A DNA stretch of 64,000 bases from Vibrio rarus (GCF_024347075.1 NZ_AP024900.1:806001-870000); one strand, 5' to 3'. Numbered from the stretch's first letter, positions 52,987-64,000 are shown. A program made the numbers and translations. Notes: a model not told the origin generated them from the sequence alone.

Positions 52987-54312
52987 TTACAGAGTCATTG
53001 CTGCAATCCATCCAAAAATAATTAATGGGATATTGTAATGGATAAACGTAGGAACCACGGTTTGCCAGATGTGTTCATGTTGTCCATCCATATTGAGGCC
53101 TGATGTTGGGCCAAGAGTGGAGTCAGAAGCCGGTGAACCGGCATCACCAAGGGCTGCGGCTGTCCCCACTAGTGCAACGATGGCCATTGGCGAAAATCCA
53201 AAGGCTGTGGCGAGTGGTACATAAATAGTTGCGATAATAGGGATAGTCGAAAAAGAAGAGCCAATACCCATAGTCACCAATAAACCTACAATGAGCATTA
53301 ATAACGCTGCCAGTGGTTTGTTGTCACCAATAGAGGTCGACAATGCTTGAACTAAGGTTTCAACACCCCCCGTGGCTTTCATGACAGCAGCAAAACCTGC
53401 TGCGGCAATCATAATAAAGCCAATCATTGCCATCATGTGTACACCGCGAGTAAACACATCGTGTGTTTCTTTCCACGCGATTACGCCACCAAAGGTAAAG
53501 ACCATAAATCCAGCAAGTGCGCCGATAATCATTGAACCTGTATATAACTGCACAGAAAGAGCAGCAATAATACCTAATACAGCCACTAGTACATGCTTTT
53601 TATTGATGTGGCTTGGCTCCGCATCAATTTGCATCATTTCCGTTTCTTGGTAAGTACGAGGTTTACGGTAGCTAACAAAAATAGCAAACAGCAGTCCAGA
53701 AATCATACCCAGTGCAGGGAGTAGCATTGCCATTGGCACATCGGATGCGGTGATATTTTGCAGGCCGTTATCATGCAGGTTTTTTAACAAAATATTGTTA
53801 AGGAAAATGCCACCAAAACCAATAGGTAAGATCATATATGGTGTGACTAAACCAAAGGTGAGTACACAGGCAATCATACGGCGATCAAGGTTCAATTTAG
53901 CAAACACAGCAAGAAGAGGTGGAATAAGAATAGGGATAAATGCTATGTGAACAGGGATAACGTTTTGCGATGACATAGTGATTAGCACAAGAATAATAAG
54001 CACACCGTACTTGAGACCAGTGGAGGCTGAATCACTCTTTTGTCCATTAATGCGTTTGATAACACTTTGTGCTAGCAGATCAGTAATGCCTGATTTAGAA
54101 ATGGCGACAGCAAAGGTACCAAGCATTGCGTAACTTAGCGCTATGGTAGCACCGCCACCTAAGCCACCTTCAAATGCTGAGATGGTATCGGTGATATTCA
54201 TGCCAGCGGTAAGCCCACCAACAATGGCACTGAAGGTTAACGCAACGACAACGTTAACACGCATCAATGCCAATAAAAGCATGATGCAAACGGATATAAC
54301 AACAGGGTTCAT
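52987..54312 (-). CDS. NhaC-superfamily Na+/H+ antiporter-like transporter
   Basis: 441 residues with about eleven hydrophobic segments. The pattern is that of the shorter NhaC-type branch: [60 protein letters not shown] and [20 protein letters not shown]. It probably exchanges sodium or an amino acid for protons; the substrate is not evident. It is more distant from the NhaC protein at 662 than either is from its own family. An AGAGAAAG site precedes the ATG. Confidence 0.85.
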   Translation of the reverse strand: MNPVVISVCIMLLLALMRVNVVVALTFSAIVGGLTAGMNITDTISAFEGGLGGGATIALSYAMLGTFAVAISKSGITDLLAQSVIKRINGQKSDSASTGLKYGVLIILVLITMSSQNVIPVHIAFIPILIPPLLAVFAKLNLDRRMIACVLTFGLVTPYMILPIGFGGIFLNNILLKNLHDNGLQNITASDVPMAMLLPALGMISGLLFAIFVSYRKPRTYQETEMMQIDAEPSHINKKHVLVAVLGIIAALSVQLYTGSMIIGALAGFMVFTFGGVIAWKETHDVFTRGVHMMAMIGFIMIAAAGFAAVMKATGGVETLVQALSTSIGDNKPLAALLMLIVGLLVTMGIGSSFSTIPIIATIYVPLATAFGFSPMAIVALVGTAAALGDAGSPASDSTLGPTSGLNMDGQHEHIWQTVVPTFIHYNIPLIIFGWIAAMTL

Positions 54313-54339
54313 TTTCTTTCTCTGGTTGTGAGTTTGTGT

Positions 54340-54984
54340 TTATTCTTCTCCGATCAACGGCCAGCCACCAAGTGCTTTCCACTGATTGACAATTTGACAA
54401 AATAATTCTGCGGTTTTCTGAGTATCGTAAAGTGCTGAGTGCGCTTCTTTACTATCAAATTCAATTTTAGCAGCTCGACATGCTTTGGCTAAAACGGTTT
54501 GCCCAAAAGCTAATCCACTTAATGTGGCCGTGTCGAATGTGGCAAAAGGGTGAAATGGCACACGCTTTAATTTACTGCGTTCACTGGCTTTAGACACAAA
54601 ACCATGATCAAAAGCGGCATTGTGCGCCACAATAATCGCGCGGCTACAGCCCGCTTGTTTTTGCTCTTTGCGAACCAGTTTATAAATTTCTTTTAAAGCT
54701 TCTGACTCAGGAATAGCGCCACGCAGTGGACTATAAGGGTCACGAATACCAATAAAATCCAGAGCTTCCTGTTCTAGATTAGCGCCTTCGAAAGGTTCGA
54801 CTTGGAAACTCAGAGTGCTTGCTGGGTGCAAGTCGCCATTTTCATCCATGGCCAGTGTGACTGCGCAAATTTCAAGCAATGCATCAGTTGAGGCGTTAAA
54901 ACCGGCGGTTTCCACATCAATAACTACAGGGAAATACCCTCTAAATCGTTTTTTCAGGGTCAAAGCTTCATTTTCTACAGACAT
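54340..54984 (-). CDS. rnt: ribonuclease T
   Basis: 214 residues of the DEDDh exonuclease family: [20 protein letters not shown] (first Asp/Glu), [18 protein letters not shown] (Asp), and [20 protein letters not shown] (His and Asp). It trims the 3' ends of tRNA and stable RNA and also acts on DNA ends. It lies upstream of the antiporter gene on the same strand with a 27-base gap. Confidence 0.94.
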   Translation of the reverse strand: MSVENEALTLKKRFRGYFPVVIDVETAGFNASTDALLEICAVTLAMDENGDLHPASTLSFQVEPFEGANLEQEALDFIGIRDPYSPLRGAIPESEALKEIYKLVRKEQKQAGCSRAIIVAHNAAFDHGFVSKASERSKLKRVPFHPFATFDTATLSGLAFGQTVLAKACRAAKIEFDSKEAHSALYDTQKTAELFCQIVNQWKALGGWPLIGEE

Positions 54985-55077
54985 AACAGGTAATGCATAT
55001 GGGGAATGGGGGGCATTATTACAGATCCATGAAATTTTCTAAACCTAAACATTAATTTAACTTGGTCAAAAAACGAA

Positions 55078-55113
55078 AAGAGCGAAGATTATTCATGGAT
55101 AATCTTCGCTCTT
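55078..55113 (-). terminator. terminator of gloA
   Basis: A perfect 15-bp stem (AAGAGCGAAGATTAT and complement) with a 6-base loop and T-rich sequence on the minus strand. Confidence 0.9.
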
Positions 55114-55185
55114 AAATGAACATTATATATACACCTATCTCTGTAACAAAACTCGTTACGCATGGTGTTTGTAGAAGAGGAGAGC

Positions 55186-55602
55186 CTAGCCGTTTAAACC
55201 TGCAGCAGCACTTTCATTTTGGATAAGTTCGATTTTGTAGCCATCAGGATCGGTAACAAAAGCAATATGTGTTGACCCCCCTTTTACCGGACCCGGCTCG
55301 CGAGTCACATTACCGCCGGCGGCTTTAATGGCATCGCAAGTGGTGTAGATGTCTTGATAGCCAATGGCAACATGACCAAAAGCGTCACCAAGATCGTACT
55401 CAGTGGTTCCCCAATTGTAGGTCAACTCAATCACAGCTCCTTGGGATTCATCGCCAAAACCGACAAAAGCGAGGGTGTATTTGTATTCTTTATTTTCGTT
55501 CTTACGTAGCAGTTTCATACCCATAACTTTGGTATAAAACTCAATAGATTTATCTAAATCACCCACGCGAAACATGGTGTGTAATACGCGACCTTGAGAC
55601 AT
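55186..55602 (-). CDS. gloA: lactoylglutathione lyase (glyoxalase I)
   Basis: 138 residues of the glyoxalase fold. The metal ligands and core are in [54 protein letters not shown] and [11 protein letters not shown]. It detoxifies methylglyoxal as its glutathione adduct using nickel. It matches E. coli GloA in length. GGAAAG precedes the ATG. Confidence 0.95.
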   Translation of the reverse strand: MSQGRVLHTMFRVGDLDKSIEFYTKVMGMKLLRKNENKEYKYTLAFVGFGDESQGAVIELTYNWGTTEYDLGDAFGHVAIGYQDIYTTCDAIKAAGGNVTREPGPVKGGSTHIAFVTDPDGYKIELIQNESAAAGLNG

Positions 55603-55640
55603 GTTCTTTCCTTAGTAATATTGGTTAATGGGTTATCGGT

Positions 55641-56276
55641 CTAGTCGATAGCCTTATCTTTAAACTCACATAAATCTTCAATTAAACAACTGCCACAGCG
55701 CGGTTTACGCGCAATGCAGGTATAGCGACCGTGCAGTATCAGCCAATGGTGTACATCTAATTTAAATTCTTTAGGCACTACTTTGAGTAGTTTTTGCTCA
55801 ACGTCGTCAACGGTTTTACCCATCGCAAATTTTGTGCGATTAGAAACACGATAAATATGAGTGTCTACCGCAATAGTAGGCCAACCAAAGGCGGTATTGA
55901 GCACCACATTGGCTGTTTTTCTGCCTACGCCGGGTAACGCCTCTAAAGCCTCGCGATTCTCTGGTACTTCACCATTGTGTTTCTCTAGCAATATTTTGCA
56001 GGTTTTAATGGTGTTTTCTGCTTTAGAATTAAATAAGCCTATGGTTTTAATATACTGTTTCAGCCCATCGACACCCAACTCCAGCAGTGCTTGTGGTGTA
56101 TTAGCAACGGGATACAGTTTATTTGTGGCCTTATTAACACTGACATCGGTGGCTTGCGCAGAAAGCAAGACCGCGATGAGCAATTCAAAAGGAGAGTTCC
56201 AGTTAAGCTCTGTTTCTGGGTGAGGGTTTTCATCACGCAGTTTTTCCAGTATGAGTCGACGCTTCTCTTTATTCAT
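55641..56276 (-). CDS. nth: endonuclease III
   Basis: 211 residues with the helix-hairpin-helix and catalytic Lys/Asp (ALPGVGRKTANVVLNTAFGW, IAVDTHIYRVSNR) and the C-terminal 4Fe-4S loop (CIARKPRCGSCLIEDLCEF). It removes oxidised pyrimidines in base-excision repair. It is the last gene of the rnf operon, the usual arrangement, 23 bases after rnfE. Confidence 0.96.
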   Translation of the reverse strand: MNKEKRRLILEKLRDENPHPETELNWNSPFELLIAVLLSAQATDVSVNKATNKLYPVANTPQALLELGVDGLKQYIKTIGLFNSKAENTIKTCKILLEKHNGEVPENREALEALPGVGRKTANVVLNTAFGWPTIAVDTHIYRVSNRTKFAMGKTVDDVEQKLLKVVPKEFKLDVHHWLILHGRYTCIARKPRCGSCLIEDLCEFKDKAID

Positions 56277-56299
56277 TGAATCCGTTATAAAATATAAGA

Positions 56300-56992
56300 T
56301 TAGTTATTGGTGACGCGCACACGTTCAATTTTCTGTTTTTCTTGTTTAGGTGATTGTTTTTCTTGGTAATTATCAAACCAGTTTTTAGCTGCAATTAAAA
56401 ATCCTACGCCGATAAAAGCCCCAGGAGGGAGCATGGCTAATAGGAAATTGCTATCGGCATGATATATCTGAATGCGTAATACGCTGGCCCAATCACCAAG
56501 CAGTAAATCAGCACCGTCAAATAAGGTACCGTTACCCAGCACTTCGCGCAAGGCACCTAAAGTCACTAATACCGATGTCATGCCTAGCCCCATCCAAAAG
56601 CCATCCAATACGGCAAGCAGCGGCGGATTTTTCGAGGCATAGGCTTCGGCTCTACCTATGATGATGCAGTTGGTCACAATCAATGGAATGAATATGCCAA
56701 GAGAGAGGTACAAACCGTGAGCGTAAGCATTGATAAGCATTTGGACACAAGTTACCAAAGCGGCAATGATCATAACAAATATAGGTAAGCGGATCTCTTT
56801 AGGTACATGGTGACGAATTAACGATACGGTTAGGTTGGACAGCACTAACACCACTAAAGTTGCAATACCTAGCCCAAGGGCGTTAGTGACGGTAGCCGAA
56901 ACCGCTAACAGAGGGCAAAGGCCCAACAGTTGCACTAGAGCAGGGTTGTTATTCCATAAGCCATTTTTTAGTAGCAGTTTTTTTTCTGACAT
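56300..56992 (-). CDS. rnfE: Rnf complex membrane subunit RnfE
   Basis: 230 residues with six membrane segments ([40 protein letters not shown]). It is homologous to RnfA and part of the membrane core of the ferredoxin:NAD+ oxidoreductase (or SoxR-reducing Rsx) complex. It directly abuts rnfG. The conserved Cys in TNCII is in the position of the core Fe-S site. Confidence 0.94.
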   Translation of the reverse strand: MSEKKLLLKNGLWNNNPALVQLLGLCPLLAVSATVTNALGLGIATLVVLVLSNLTVSLIRHHVPKEIRLPIFVMIIAALVTCVQMLINAYAHGLYLSLGIFIPLIVTNCIIIGRAEAYASKNPPLLAVLDGFWMGLGMTSVLVTLGALREVLGNGTLFDGADLLLGDWASVLRIQIYHADSNFLLAMLPPGAFIGVGFLIAAKNWFDNYQEKQSPKQEKQKIERVRVTNN

Positions 56993-57621
56993 TATTTCAC
57001 CTCACAAAGTGGTGAGTGATTTAAAATTTGTTGTTGGTGTTGTGAAAAGTATAGACCGGTATTGTAGACCGCTTTCACTACAGCGCGTGGGGTAATGGTT
57101 GCACCGGTAAACTGGTCAAATTGCCCACCATCTTTGCGCACATGCCAACTGTCATGATTATCCGCACTAATAATCTTATTAGTGAAGGATAATATCCAAT
57201 CAGAAACCCGCAAATCAATTCTATCTCCCAGCCCTGGTGTTTCGTGTTGTTCTAGCACTCGTGCTCCTAGGACTTTTCCTTGAAGATCGACCCCAACAAG
57301 TAAACGGATATTGCCGTTATAACCATCAGGGGCAATGGCTTCAATGGCCACAGCTGTAGGCTGACCATTAATAGTAGCGATATATGCGGGCATGTAATCT
57401 TTCGTACCTAACGCGTCATCTTGCAGGTTAACACATTGTGCGTATAACTCATTGTCGTGCAATTGAGTCGGAATAACTTGATTAAGTTGCCCTTGTAATT
57501 GACGGATCTGCTGAGCTTTGATCGTATCTGCCGTCAAAATGTGTGTAATGGCAACAACACCGGTTGTAATGCAAGCGAATATGGCGAGTACTAAACCGTT
57601 TTTTTGTATGGTTTTTAACAT
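56992..57621 (-). CDS. rnfG: Rnf complex flavoprotein RnfG
   Basis: 209 residues from the ATG at 57621 ([20 protein letters not shown], an N-terminal membrane anchor). The longer frame to 57666 overlaps rnfD. The periplasmic FMN-binding domain carries the covalent flavin Thr in [13 protein letters not shown]. It passes electrons across the membrane within the Rnf complex. Confidence 0.94.
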   Translation of the reverse strand: MLKTIQKNGLVLAIFACITTGVVAITHILTADTIKAQQIRQLQGQLNQVIPTQLHDNELYAQCVNLQDDALGTKDYMPAYIATINGQPTAVAIEAIAPDGYNGNIRLLVGVDLQGKVLGARVLEQHETPGLGDRIDLRVSDWILSFTNKIISADNHDSWHVRKDGGQFDQFTGATITPRAVVKAVYNTGLYFSQHQQQILNHSPLCEVK

Positions 57622-57625
57622 GATA

Positions 57626-58675
57626 TTACTTGTGACCGTAAGTTCTTGGTTGTGTGTAGTAGTCAATTAACGGTACACACATATTGGCAATAATAACTGC
57701 AAAAGCAACCCCGTCAGGGAAGCCACCAAAGGTGCGAATAATCACAATAAGTGCGCCAATTAAAGCGCCAAAAATGACGCGACCTTTGATGGTTGTTGCT
57801 GCGGATACTGGGTCGGTGGCAATAAAAAATGCCCCCAGCATAGTTGCACCAGAAAAGAGCTGAAATAATGGAGTGCCTAGAGAGCCTGGGTCGATAGCAA
57901 ACAGCAACAAACTGGTGAGTAGCACACCACCCAGCACGCCAACGGGGATATACCATTGAATGACTTTAAGTTTAAGCATGATCACCCCACCAATAAGGAA
58001 CATGATGTTGACCCATTCCCAACCTAAACCTGCTATGGCAGAAAAGAGTGAGCTGTGGGTGATTTCAGACAAGGTTTGACCATTGCCAAGTCCCGTTTTT
58101 ATGGTATCCAGTGGGGTTGCCATAGTGATGCCATCGACACCGGTTCGGATCTGTTGTAACGACATGCCATCTAGGTTGAAACCACTAAATATCAAGGATA
58201 ACGCATCCGTTGCCCCCACAGGTGAAGCTGATATTTGTGCAGGGGTTAGCCAACTGGTCATTTGTACTGGAAAAGAGATCAGTAGCACCACATAGGCAAC
58301 CATGGCCGGATTAAATAAATTCTGACCTATGCCACCATAAAGGTGTTTGGCAATCACGATAGCAAAAAAGAGACCGATTACCGTAATCCACCACGGGGAA
58401 AGAGGGGGAATGGCGATAGCAAATAACAAGGCTGTAACTAAAGCACTGTTATCCCGTAGCGCAAGTAAAGGGGAGCGGCCTCGAAGTAACATGACGAGTG
58501 ATTCAAATGTCCATGCCACCAAAATAGCGAATGCTATTTGAAATAAGGTACCAAAGCCGAAAAAGTAGGTTTGTGCCAAAATTCCAGGTATAGCGCACAC
58601 GGCCACTAGCATCATCATGTTAGAGAGTGAGCGTCGCTTTTGTGTGTGGGGTGAGCTGGCGATAAAAAAGGCCAC
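57626..58675 (-). CDS. rnfD: Rnf complex flavoprotein membrane subunit RnfD
   Basis: 349 residues with about nine membrane segments, the NqrB/RnfD family pattern, and the flavin attachment region [35 protein letters not shown] is characteristic. It overlaps the rnfC stop by one base and is followed by rnfG after 4 bases. Confidence 0.94.
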   Translation of the reverse strand: MAFFIASSPHTQKRRSLSNMMMLVAVCAIPGILAQTYFFGFGTLFQIAFAILVAWTFESLVMLLRGRSPLLALRDNSALVTALLFAIAIPPLSPWWITVIGLFFAIVIAKHLYGGIGQNLFNPAMVAYVVLLISFPVQMTSWLTPAQISASPVGATDALSLIFSGFNLDGMSLQQIRTGVDGITMATPLDTIKTGLGNGQTLSEITHSSLFSAIAGLGWEWVNIMFLIGGVIMLKLKVIQWYIPVGVLGGVLLTSLLLFAIDPGSLGTPLFQLFSGATMLGAFFIATDPVSAATTIKGRVIFGALIGALIVIIRTFGGFPDGVAFAVIIANMCVPLIDYYTQPRTYGHK

Positions 58676-61458
58676 TAGTTGTTCTCCTTAGAGTCACGGC
58701 TTTTAGCTTGTTGAGCCATTTTCTTAGCTTTAGCACGAGCTACTGCTGCCGCAATAGCCGCTTTTTTGGGATCGGCACTTGCCGTCTGGTTACTATCAGG
58801 GGTATTGGATGGCGCGTCAGTGGTGCGTTGTTGCTCTTGCTGCTGTTTACGCGCTTTGGCACGGGCAACGGCGGCTGCGACCGCGGCTTTTTTCGGGTCA
58901 TCGTTTTGTGCTTGGTTACTATCAGGCGTATTGGATGGCGCGTCAGCGGTGTGGTGTTGCTCTTGCTGCTGTTTACGCGCTTTGGCACGGGCAACGGCTG
59001 CTGCGACAGCGGCCTTTTTCGGGTCATCGTTTTGCGTTTGGTTACTATCAGGCGTACTGGATGGCGCGTCAGCGGTGCGTTGTTGCTCTTGCTGCTGTTT
59101 GCGCGCTTTGGCACGGGCAACGGCGGCTGAGACAGCGGCCTTTTTCGGGTCATCGTTTTGCGCTTGATTACTGTCAGGCGTACTGGATGGCGCGTCAGCG
59201 GTGCGTTGTTGCTCTTGCTGCTGTTTGCGCGCTTTGGCACGGGCAACGGCTGCTGCGACAGCGGCCTTTTTCGGGTCATCGTTTTGCGCTTGGTTACTAT
59301 CAGGCGTACTGGATGGCGCGTCAGCGGTGTGGTGTTGCTCTTGCTGCTGTTTACGCGCTTTGGCACGGGCAACGGCGGCAGCGACAGCGGCCTTTTTCGG
59401 GTCATCGTTTTGCGCTTGGTTACTATCAGGCGTAATGGATGGTGCGTCAGTGGTGCCTTGTTGCTCTTGCTGTTGTTTGCGCGCTTTGGCACGGGCAACG
59501 GCCGCAGCGACAGCAGCTTTTTTCGGATCAGCACTTTCTGTCTGGTTACTGTCTGGCGTATTAAGTGGTGTATCAGCAGTTTGCGCCGCTTTTTTTGCCT
59601 TAGCTCGTTCTATAGCCGCTTTTACAGCGTCTTGTTTTGAACTGTTGCTATTTGGTGAGGTTGCACTGGCTGAGGCTTGTTGTTCTTTCTTGGCTTTCGC
59701 TCGAGCAATAGCGGCCGCAACAGCGTCACTTTTTGTTGATGCTGCTGTGGTGAGCGGGGCTTGCTGTTCATTGTGTAAAGCTTTTTTCTGGCGAGCCTCT
59801 TGTTTACGCTGTTCGCGTAATTGGCGCATTTCTGAGTTATCAGGTTCAGCGGCACTGTCACCTTGCGCTAAGGCTTGTTTAGCTTTAGCGCGAGCAATGG
59901 CGGCGGCAACCGCAGGTTTAGGCCCTGCGGACTGTTTTTGCTTAACACGCTCTATGGCGGCGGCAATAGCGTCATCGCCATCAGCCGTTTTCATTTGACT
60001 GCGACGTTTATCTGCCGCTTGTTTATATTTTTGTTCACGCTCAAGTTTGTCGCGTTCTAAACGTTGCTTGCGCTGTTCAAAACGCACTTTTGCGCGTTCG
60101 GCGGCATCTTGCTCGGCGTTGCGTGCTTTAATTTCCGCCTTTGACTGTCGATAGTACTGCACCAGTGGAATATTACTTGGGCACACATAGGCGCAAGCGC
60201 CACATTCGATGCAGTCTTTTAAATTGTATTCTTCACATTTGTCTAGATCATGATCTTTTGAATACCAAAGCATTTGCTGAGGCAACAAAGAAGCAGGGCA
60301 CACTTCGGCACATTGACCACAACGAATACAAGCCATTTCATGTTCATCAAAGGCGATCTCACGTTTACCCGGAGCTAATACGCAATTGCAGATCTTGGTA
60401 ATAGGCGCTTGAATTTGCGGTAAGGCAAACCCCATCATTGGACCGCCGATTATGATGGTTTGTTTTTTAGTTGGCTTAAAATGGCCTTGCTCAAGCAAGT
60501 GTGAAACAGGAGTACCAATAGGCACCCAGAAATTCTTGGCCGCTTGAATGCTGTTACCCGTTAAGGTGACGACGCGCTCGATGAGTGGTTCACCATCAAT
60601 AACCGCGCGTTTAACCGCAAATGCAGACCCGACATTTAACATGGTCATGCCAATATCTGCAGAGTAACCATTGCTCGGTATTTCTTTATTAGTCAGGATT
60701 TTAATCAACTGCTTAGAAGCACCTGATGGGTATTTAGTGGGTACCGCTCGAATAATCACATCGCGGTCTGCTCCCGCTTCATTTAATGCGGCTATGGCCT
60801 GTGGTTTGTTGTCTTCAACACCAATGATGATCAGCTTAGGCTTGAGAATATGCTTTAGAATATCAATGCCTTGCATGATTTCATCTGCGTACTCGCGCAT
60901 CAGCATATCATCGGCGGTAATATAAGGTTCACACTCAGCGCCATTGATAATAAGAATATCCACACGGCCTAACCCAGACTGCAATTTACGCGCAGTAGGG
61001 AAGCCGGCACCGCCCATACCTGAGATACCCGCTTGACGAATAATATCGAGTAATTGCTCTGGATTACACTGAGTATAATCAGGAGTCCCTTGATGTGGCA
61101 TCCAGGTATCTTGGTGATCAGGCTTGAGTATGATGGACATCTCAGGCAGTGCCGAAGGATGACAACTCGGGCGAGGCTCAATAGCAATAATTTCACCTGA
61201 GGTAGAGGCATGCACAGGGAGACTAAAACTCGAATGATATTGAGTTAATGGCTGTCCTTTTAGCACGCGGTCACCCACGTGAACTATGATGTCGCCATTT
61301 TTACCTATATGTTGCTTAATGGGTATGATTAACTCATCGGCAATACTCGAGCGCTCAATCTTAGAAGATAGAGATTGAGATTTGTTCTCTGGTGGATGAA
61401 CACCTCCGGGGAATTCCCACAGGTGACCAGAACGAATTTTTTCAATTAAAGAGAGCAT
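58675..61458 (-). CDS. rnfC: Rnf complex NADH- and Fe-S subunit RnfC with long repeat tail
   Basis: 927 residues. The N-terminal 450 residues are the conserved RnfC: barrel-like region, NADH/FMN-site [16 protein letters not shown] and [14 protein letters not shown], and two 4Fe-4S motifs ([30 protein letters not shown]). From about 455 to the end is an alanine-, lysine- and glutamine-rich helical tail with seven 42-residue copies beginning [20 protein letters not shown], plus weaker copies before them. RnfC of Vibrio and E. coli also has a tail, but this one is long. It sits between rnfB and rnfD in the usual order. Confidence 0.95.
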   Translation of the reverse strand: MLSLIEKIRSGHLWEFPGGVHPPENKSQSLSSKIERSSIADELIIPIKQHIGKNGDIIVHVGDRVLKGQPLTQYHSSFSLPVHASTSGEIIAIEPRPSCHPSALPEMSIILKPDHQDTWMPHQGTPDYTQCNPEQLLDIIRQAGISGMGGAGFPTARKLQSGLGRVDILIINGAECEPYITADDMLMREYADEIMQGIDILKHILKPKLIIIGVEDNKPQAIAALNEAGADRDVIIRAVPTKYPSGASKQLIKILTNKEIPSNGYSADIGMTMLNVGSAFAVKRAVIDGEPLIERVVTLTGNSIQAAKNFWVPIGTPVSHLLEQGHFKPTKKQTIIIGGPMMGFALPQIQAPITKICNCVLAPGKREIAFDEHEMACIRCGQCAEVCPASLLPQQMLWYSKDHDLDKCEEYNLKDCIECGACAYVCPSNIPLVQYYRQSKAEIKARNAEQDAAERAKVRFEQRKQRLERDKLEREQKYKQAADKRRSQMKTADGDDAIAAAIERVKQKQSAGPKPAVAAAIARAKAKQALAQGDSAAEPDNSEMRQLREQRKQEARQKKALHNEQQAPLTTAASTKSDAVAAAIARAKAKKEQQASASATSPNSNSSKQDAVKAAIERAKAKKAAQTADTPLNTPDSNQTESADPKKAAVAAAVARAKARKQQQEQQGTTDAPSITPDSNQAQNDDPKKAAVAAAVARAKARKQQQEQHHTADAPSSTPDSNQAQNDDPKKAAVAAAVARAKARKQQQEQQRTADAPSSTPDSNQAQNDDPKKAAVSAAVARAKARKQQQEQQRTADAPSSTPDSNQTQNDDPKKAAVAAAVARAKARKQQQEQHHTADAPSNTPDSNQAQNDDPKKAAVAAAVARAKARKQQQEQQRTTDAPSNTPDSNQTASADPKKAAIAAAVARAKAKKMAQQAKSRDSKENN
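58678..59529. repeat. 126-bp tandem repeat inside rnfC
   Basis: Six full in-frame units of 126 bp (58774-59529) and a diverged partial seventh toward the 3' end of the gene. Units differ by a few bases, with small cassettes such as HHTADAP, QRTADAP and QRTTDAP alternating, which points to unequal exchange. The length is an exact multiple of three, so copy changes would keep the frame. Confidence 0.9.
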
Positions 61459-61463
61459 GTTCG

Positions 61464-62045
61464 CTACGAGTTTCCGTTAGTGCTAGATGAGGTGTCAAGG
61501 TTAACGACAGGGATAGAGTTAAGCTGCCACTGCCAAGTATCTGTCGTGGTTTTAACTGGGACCATTTCAATGCAGTCGGTAGGGCAAGGTGAAACGCAGA
61601 GATCACAGCCAGTGCATTGCTCTGAGATAACCGTGTGTAATGCTTTGGTGCCACCGACAATGGCATCAACCGGGCAAGCTTGAATACATTTAGTACAACC
61701 TATGCACATATCTTCGTGAATGAAGGCCACTTTTTTAACATTATCAGATAGGTCATGAGCGGACTCTGGGGCATCGACACCCATAAGGTCGGCCAATTTT
61801 TTGATGGTCGCTTCACCACCGGGTGTGCACTTGTTGATGTCATCACCATTGGCGATGGCTTCTGCATAAGGCTTACAACCAGGGTAACCACATTGCCCAC
61901 ATTGACTTTGTGGCAAAATAGCATCTATTTGTTCAACAATAGGGTCGGCGTCCACTTTAAAGCGAATAGAGGCAAAGCCCAATAACCCACCAAAAAAAGC
62001 TGCCAAAATAACTAAGGCAATAACCGCAATGAAGATCGCTTCCAT
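61464..62045 (-). CDS. rnfB: Rnf complex Fe-S subunit RnfB
   Basis: 193 residues. An N-terminal membrane helix ([20 protein letters not shown]) is followed by a 4Fe-4S domain ([20 protein letters not shown]) and a 2x 4Fe-4S ferredoxin domain ([37 protein letters not shown]). It accepts electrons from ferredoxin. It abuts rnfA and ends 5 bases before rnfC. Confidence 0.96.
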   Translation of the reverse strand: MEAIFIAVIALVILAAFFGGLLGFASIRFKVDADPIVEQIDAILPQSQCGQCGYPGCKPYAEAIANGDDINKCTPGGEATIKKLADLMGVDAPESAHDLSDNVKKVAFIHEDMCIGCTKCIQACPVDAIVGGTKALHTVISEQCTGCDLCVSPCPTDCIEMVPVKTTTDTWQWQLNSIPVVNLDTSSSTNGNS

Positions 62046-62626
62046 TATATTTTCACCAAACCTGTAAAGCCCATAAAGGCCAGAGCCATTAAGCCCGCAG
62101 TGATCATAGCAATAGAAGCGCCTTTAAATGGCAGTGGTACGTCAGAGGCTGCGATGCGCTCACGCATTGAGGCAAACAAAATCAGTACCATGGAGAAACC
62201 TACTGCGGCGCCAAACCCATAAATGATGGATTCAATAAAGCTATGGTTTTCGTTTACGTTAAGTAAAGCCACACCCAATACAGCACAGTTTGTGGTAATC
62301 AAGGGGATAAAAATGCCCAGTAAGCGGTAAAGGGTTGGGCTGGTTTTATGCACCACCATTTCGGTAAATTGCACAACCACCGCGATGACCAAAATAAAAC
62401 TCATTGTTCTTAGGTATTCAATACCGAGAGGCTCCAATAAGTACGCCTCAACAAGGTAGGCACACACAGAGGCCAAGGTTAAAACAAACGTAGTGGCCAG
62501 TCCCATACCGATAGCCGCCTCTAGTTTTTTAGAGACGCCCATAAAGGGGCACAAGCCCAAGAACTTAACTAGCACAAAGTTGTTCACCAGTACGGTACCA
62601 ATCAACAACAAAATATATTCGGTCAT
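62045..62626 (-). CDS. rnfA: Rnf complex membrane subunit RnfA
   Basis: 193 residues, six membrane segments, with [20 protein letters not shown] and [20 protein letters not shown] typical of RnfA. It is the first gene of the rnfABCDGE-nth operon. The promoter should lie between 62627 and about 62900; I see no clear box there. Confidence 0.96.
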   Translation of the reverse strand: MTEYILLLIGTVLVNNFVLVKFLGLCPFMGVSKKLEAAIGMGLATTFVLTLASVCAYLVEAYLLEPLGIEYLRTMSFILVIAVVVQFTEMVVHKTSPTLYRLLGIFIPLITTNCAVLGVALLNVNENHSFIESIIYGFGAAVGFSMVLILFASMRERIAASDVPLPFKGASIAMITAGLMALAFMGFTGLVKI

Positions 62627-62926
62627 ACCAATTTTTACTCACCCAAATCCAGTGGCACATTATCCTAATTTGTGAGGTATATAACAACACACTATCTATA
62701 GGGATTTAGGACATTTATAAAAATATAGTCTTTTAGCGGCCGTTATTTTGCATTGCAGTGCATAAAATTGGCTTGAAAAGGCGCTTATGAAAGTAAATTA
62801 AGCCCATATTTTTAATTATGGCACATTAAGGTTGCATATTTAGATAGAGAAAAAAGCACGCTGTAAACTATGTTGCTCACAGTTACAGAAAAGAGTGGGG
62901 TTAAATTGTGCCGATCACAGAAATGA

Positions 62927-62955
62927 AAAAAGCCGCACCAGATGGCGCGGCTTTT
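62927..62955 (-). terminator. terminator of tRNA-Asn
   Basis: On the minus strand AAAAGCCGCGCC pairs with GGTGCGGCTTTT (one G-T pair, 3-base loop) and is followed by a T-run. Confidence 0.85.
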
Positions 62956-62962
62956 AAAAATT

Positions 62963-63038
62963 TGGCTCCCCTTGCAAGACTTGAACTTGCGACATACGGA
63001 TTAACAGTCCGCCGTTCTACCAACTGAACTAAAGGGGA
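62963..63038 (-). tRNA. tRNA-Asn(GUU)
   Basis: 76 bases, acceptor stem TCCCCTT/AAGGGGA, D-arm TTCAGTTGGTAGAA, anticodon GTT in loop CTGTTAA, T-loop GTTCAAG, encoded CCA. Confidence 0.95.
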
Positions 63039-63130
63039 ATTGCTGTAAAGCGAAGCGAATATTACTGATATGAACGGTCACTGTCAACAGTAAATAAACA
63101 CAATTGTTTGAAAAAATGATTGGCGGTAAT

Positions 63131-63196
63131 TGTGGATAACGTTGAGGTCAATAGGAATAAGGTTTGCGATTACTTATCCACTGATTTTGTGGATAA
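63131..63196. promoter_or_regulatory. cluster of three DnaA boxes upstream of uvrB
   Basis: TGTGGATAA at 63131-63139 and again at 63188-63196 are perfect DnaA boxes (complement of TTATCCACA). TTATCCACT at 63174-63182 has one mismatch. Three sites in 66 bases is more than chance would give. A DnaA site near uvrB is, as I recall, known in E. coli. Confidence 0.65.
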
Positions 63197-63538
63197 GTGT
63201 GTTGATGAAGTAGGGGCAACTTTTTTCGATTAACAATTCATTTACTTGTTGATGATGGTGCTGTCATTATTTTAGTCTAGTGAATACAAGGTGTTGTACA
63301 AGATTTACGTGCTATAAAAGAGTAAAAATTACCCAAGGAAAATATTGGTGATATTTAAACAAATTGGTTACTTATGACTAAAATTGGGGAAAAGCTGTGA
63401 GTTAAATTAACAATAAAAAGAGGGGGGAATTTCTGTAGGGAAAATAATATAGCAAAAGTTAAAATCGAGCGCTAGCACTATTGGTGGTAAAATTGATATA
63501 AATAGGGTTATAAATAATTCAGGTGAAGGTAACTCATT

Positions 63539-64000
63539 GTGGATGAAGAAAAAAGCACAAAAAAGTTTGATTTAGTATCGAGTTATTCCCCTGCGGGAGA
63601 TCAGCCTTCGGCAATAAAGCAACTGTTAGAAGGGTTAGACAGTGGCTTAGCTCATCAAACCTTATTAGGGGTAACGGGCTCAGGAAAGACCTTTTCTTTG
63701 GCGAACGTTATCGCCCAAGCGCAGCGACCTGCGATTATTTTAGCGCCAAATAAAACATTGGCGGCTCAGTTATATGGTGAGATGAAGTCGTTTTTCCCTA
63801 ATAATGCGGTGGAGTACTTTGTCTCTTACTATGACTATTATCAACCTGAAGCCTATGTGCCGACCACCGATACGTTTATCGAAAAAGACTCCTCCGTTAA
63901 CGCGCACATAGAGCAGATGAGATTATCTGCGACTAAGGCGTTACTGGAACGTAAAGATGCCATCATTGTCGCCTCTGTTTCTGCCATCTATGGGTTGGGT
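63539..64000 (+). CDS. uvrB: excinuclease ABC subunit B, 5' part
   Basis: 154 codons are visible before the window ends. The protein starts at a GTG preceded by GAAGG ([20 protein letters not shown]). It shows the UvrB helicase Walker A region ([17 protein letters not shown]) and the DNA-binding beta-hairpin region [16 protein letters not shown]. It verifies damage and loads UvrC in nucleotide-excision repair. No clear LexA box is visible in the 340 bases upstream. Confidence 0.95.
   Translation, partial: MDEEKSTKKFDLVSSYSPAGDQPSAIKQLLEGLDSGLAHQTLLGVTGSGKTFSLANVIAQAQRPAIILAPNKTLAAQLYGEMKSFFPNNAVEYFVSYYDYYQPEAYVPTTDTFIEKDSSVNAHIEQMRLSATKALLERKDAIIVASVSAIYGLG

Noticed and set aside
58708..59998. 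Several long plus-strand and other-frame open frames opposite rnfC (Cys/Leu-rich repeats)
   Set aside because: They are shadows of the 126-bp in-frame repeat of rnfC; composition is unnatural and no ribosome sites are seen.
63240..63538. LexA box upstream of uvrB
   Set aside because: I found no CTG-N10-CAG palindrome there, although uvrB is SOS-controlled in E. coli.

Overview
The window looks like chromosomal DNA of a marine gammaproteobacterium of the Vibrionaceae. Evidence for this is the rnfABCDGE-nth operon, the yejKLM block, adhE beside a ychE-type marC gene, sodB beside grxD, and small interspersed repeats with ATACCAATC ends. All assignments rest on reading the sequence; no database was searched.

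Layout. (1) 0.02-0.7 kb: a small secreted repeat protein and an intact MITE-like repeat. (2) 0.66-12.8 kb: a complete agmatine/putrescine-to-succinate cluster. An NhaC-type transporter and puuA are divergent from puuD-puuR-puuC-puuB-aguB-aguA-gabD-gabT, with PuuR-like operators between them. (3) 13.1-16.0 kb: a zinc-uptake operon under a Zur-like box (outer-membrane protein, ZnuA-like binding protein, permease, but no ATPase). (4) 16.3-19.0 kb: a small membrane protein and an amidase lipoprotein. (5) 19.8-26.5 kb: a four-gene operon that I regard as the main candidate for an undescribed system. It encodes a tail-anchored J-like protein, a signal-peptide/single-pass coiled-coil protein, an Hsp70 with an extra inserted domain, and an AAA+ ATPase with an N-terminal pseudokinase-like domain. 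(6) 26.6-38.9 kb: an accessory region. It holds IS3 and IS21 elements inserted a few bases apart in one 57-codon gene, a NERD-helicase protein, a group II intron 3' remnant, an unexplained hairpin-rich tract, a HipBA-type toxin-antitoxin pair with strong operators, a transposase-like zinc-finger gene under a palindrome, and a truncated integrase beside tRNA-Ser. (7) 38.9-49.7 kb: backbone genes (tRNA-Ser, tRNA-Pro, yejM/L/K, asd, an ion channel, ychE-like, adhE, a degenerate SDR). (8) 49.8-51.3 kb: an IS1111-type IS110-family element sitting inside the end of a second copy of the MITE. A transposase-less relic sits in the same kind of site at 43.9 kb. (9) 51.6-64 kb: sodB, grxD, an antiporter, rnt, gloA, nth, the rnf operon with a repeat-rich RnfC, tRNA-Asn, DnaA boxes and the start of uvrB.

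How genes work together. AguA and AguB turn agmatine into putrescine. PuuA, PuuB, PuuC and PuuD turn putrescine into GABA, and GabT and GabD feed GABA carbon to succinate, with PuuR as repressor. The zinc operon probably borrows an ATPase from elsewhere. The Hsp70/J-like/AAA+ operon joins the usual parts of a protein-remodelling machine with two membrane-anchored partners. Its position beside mobile elements and a NERD helicase is compatible with a defence or stress role, but that is inference.
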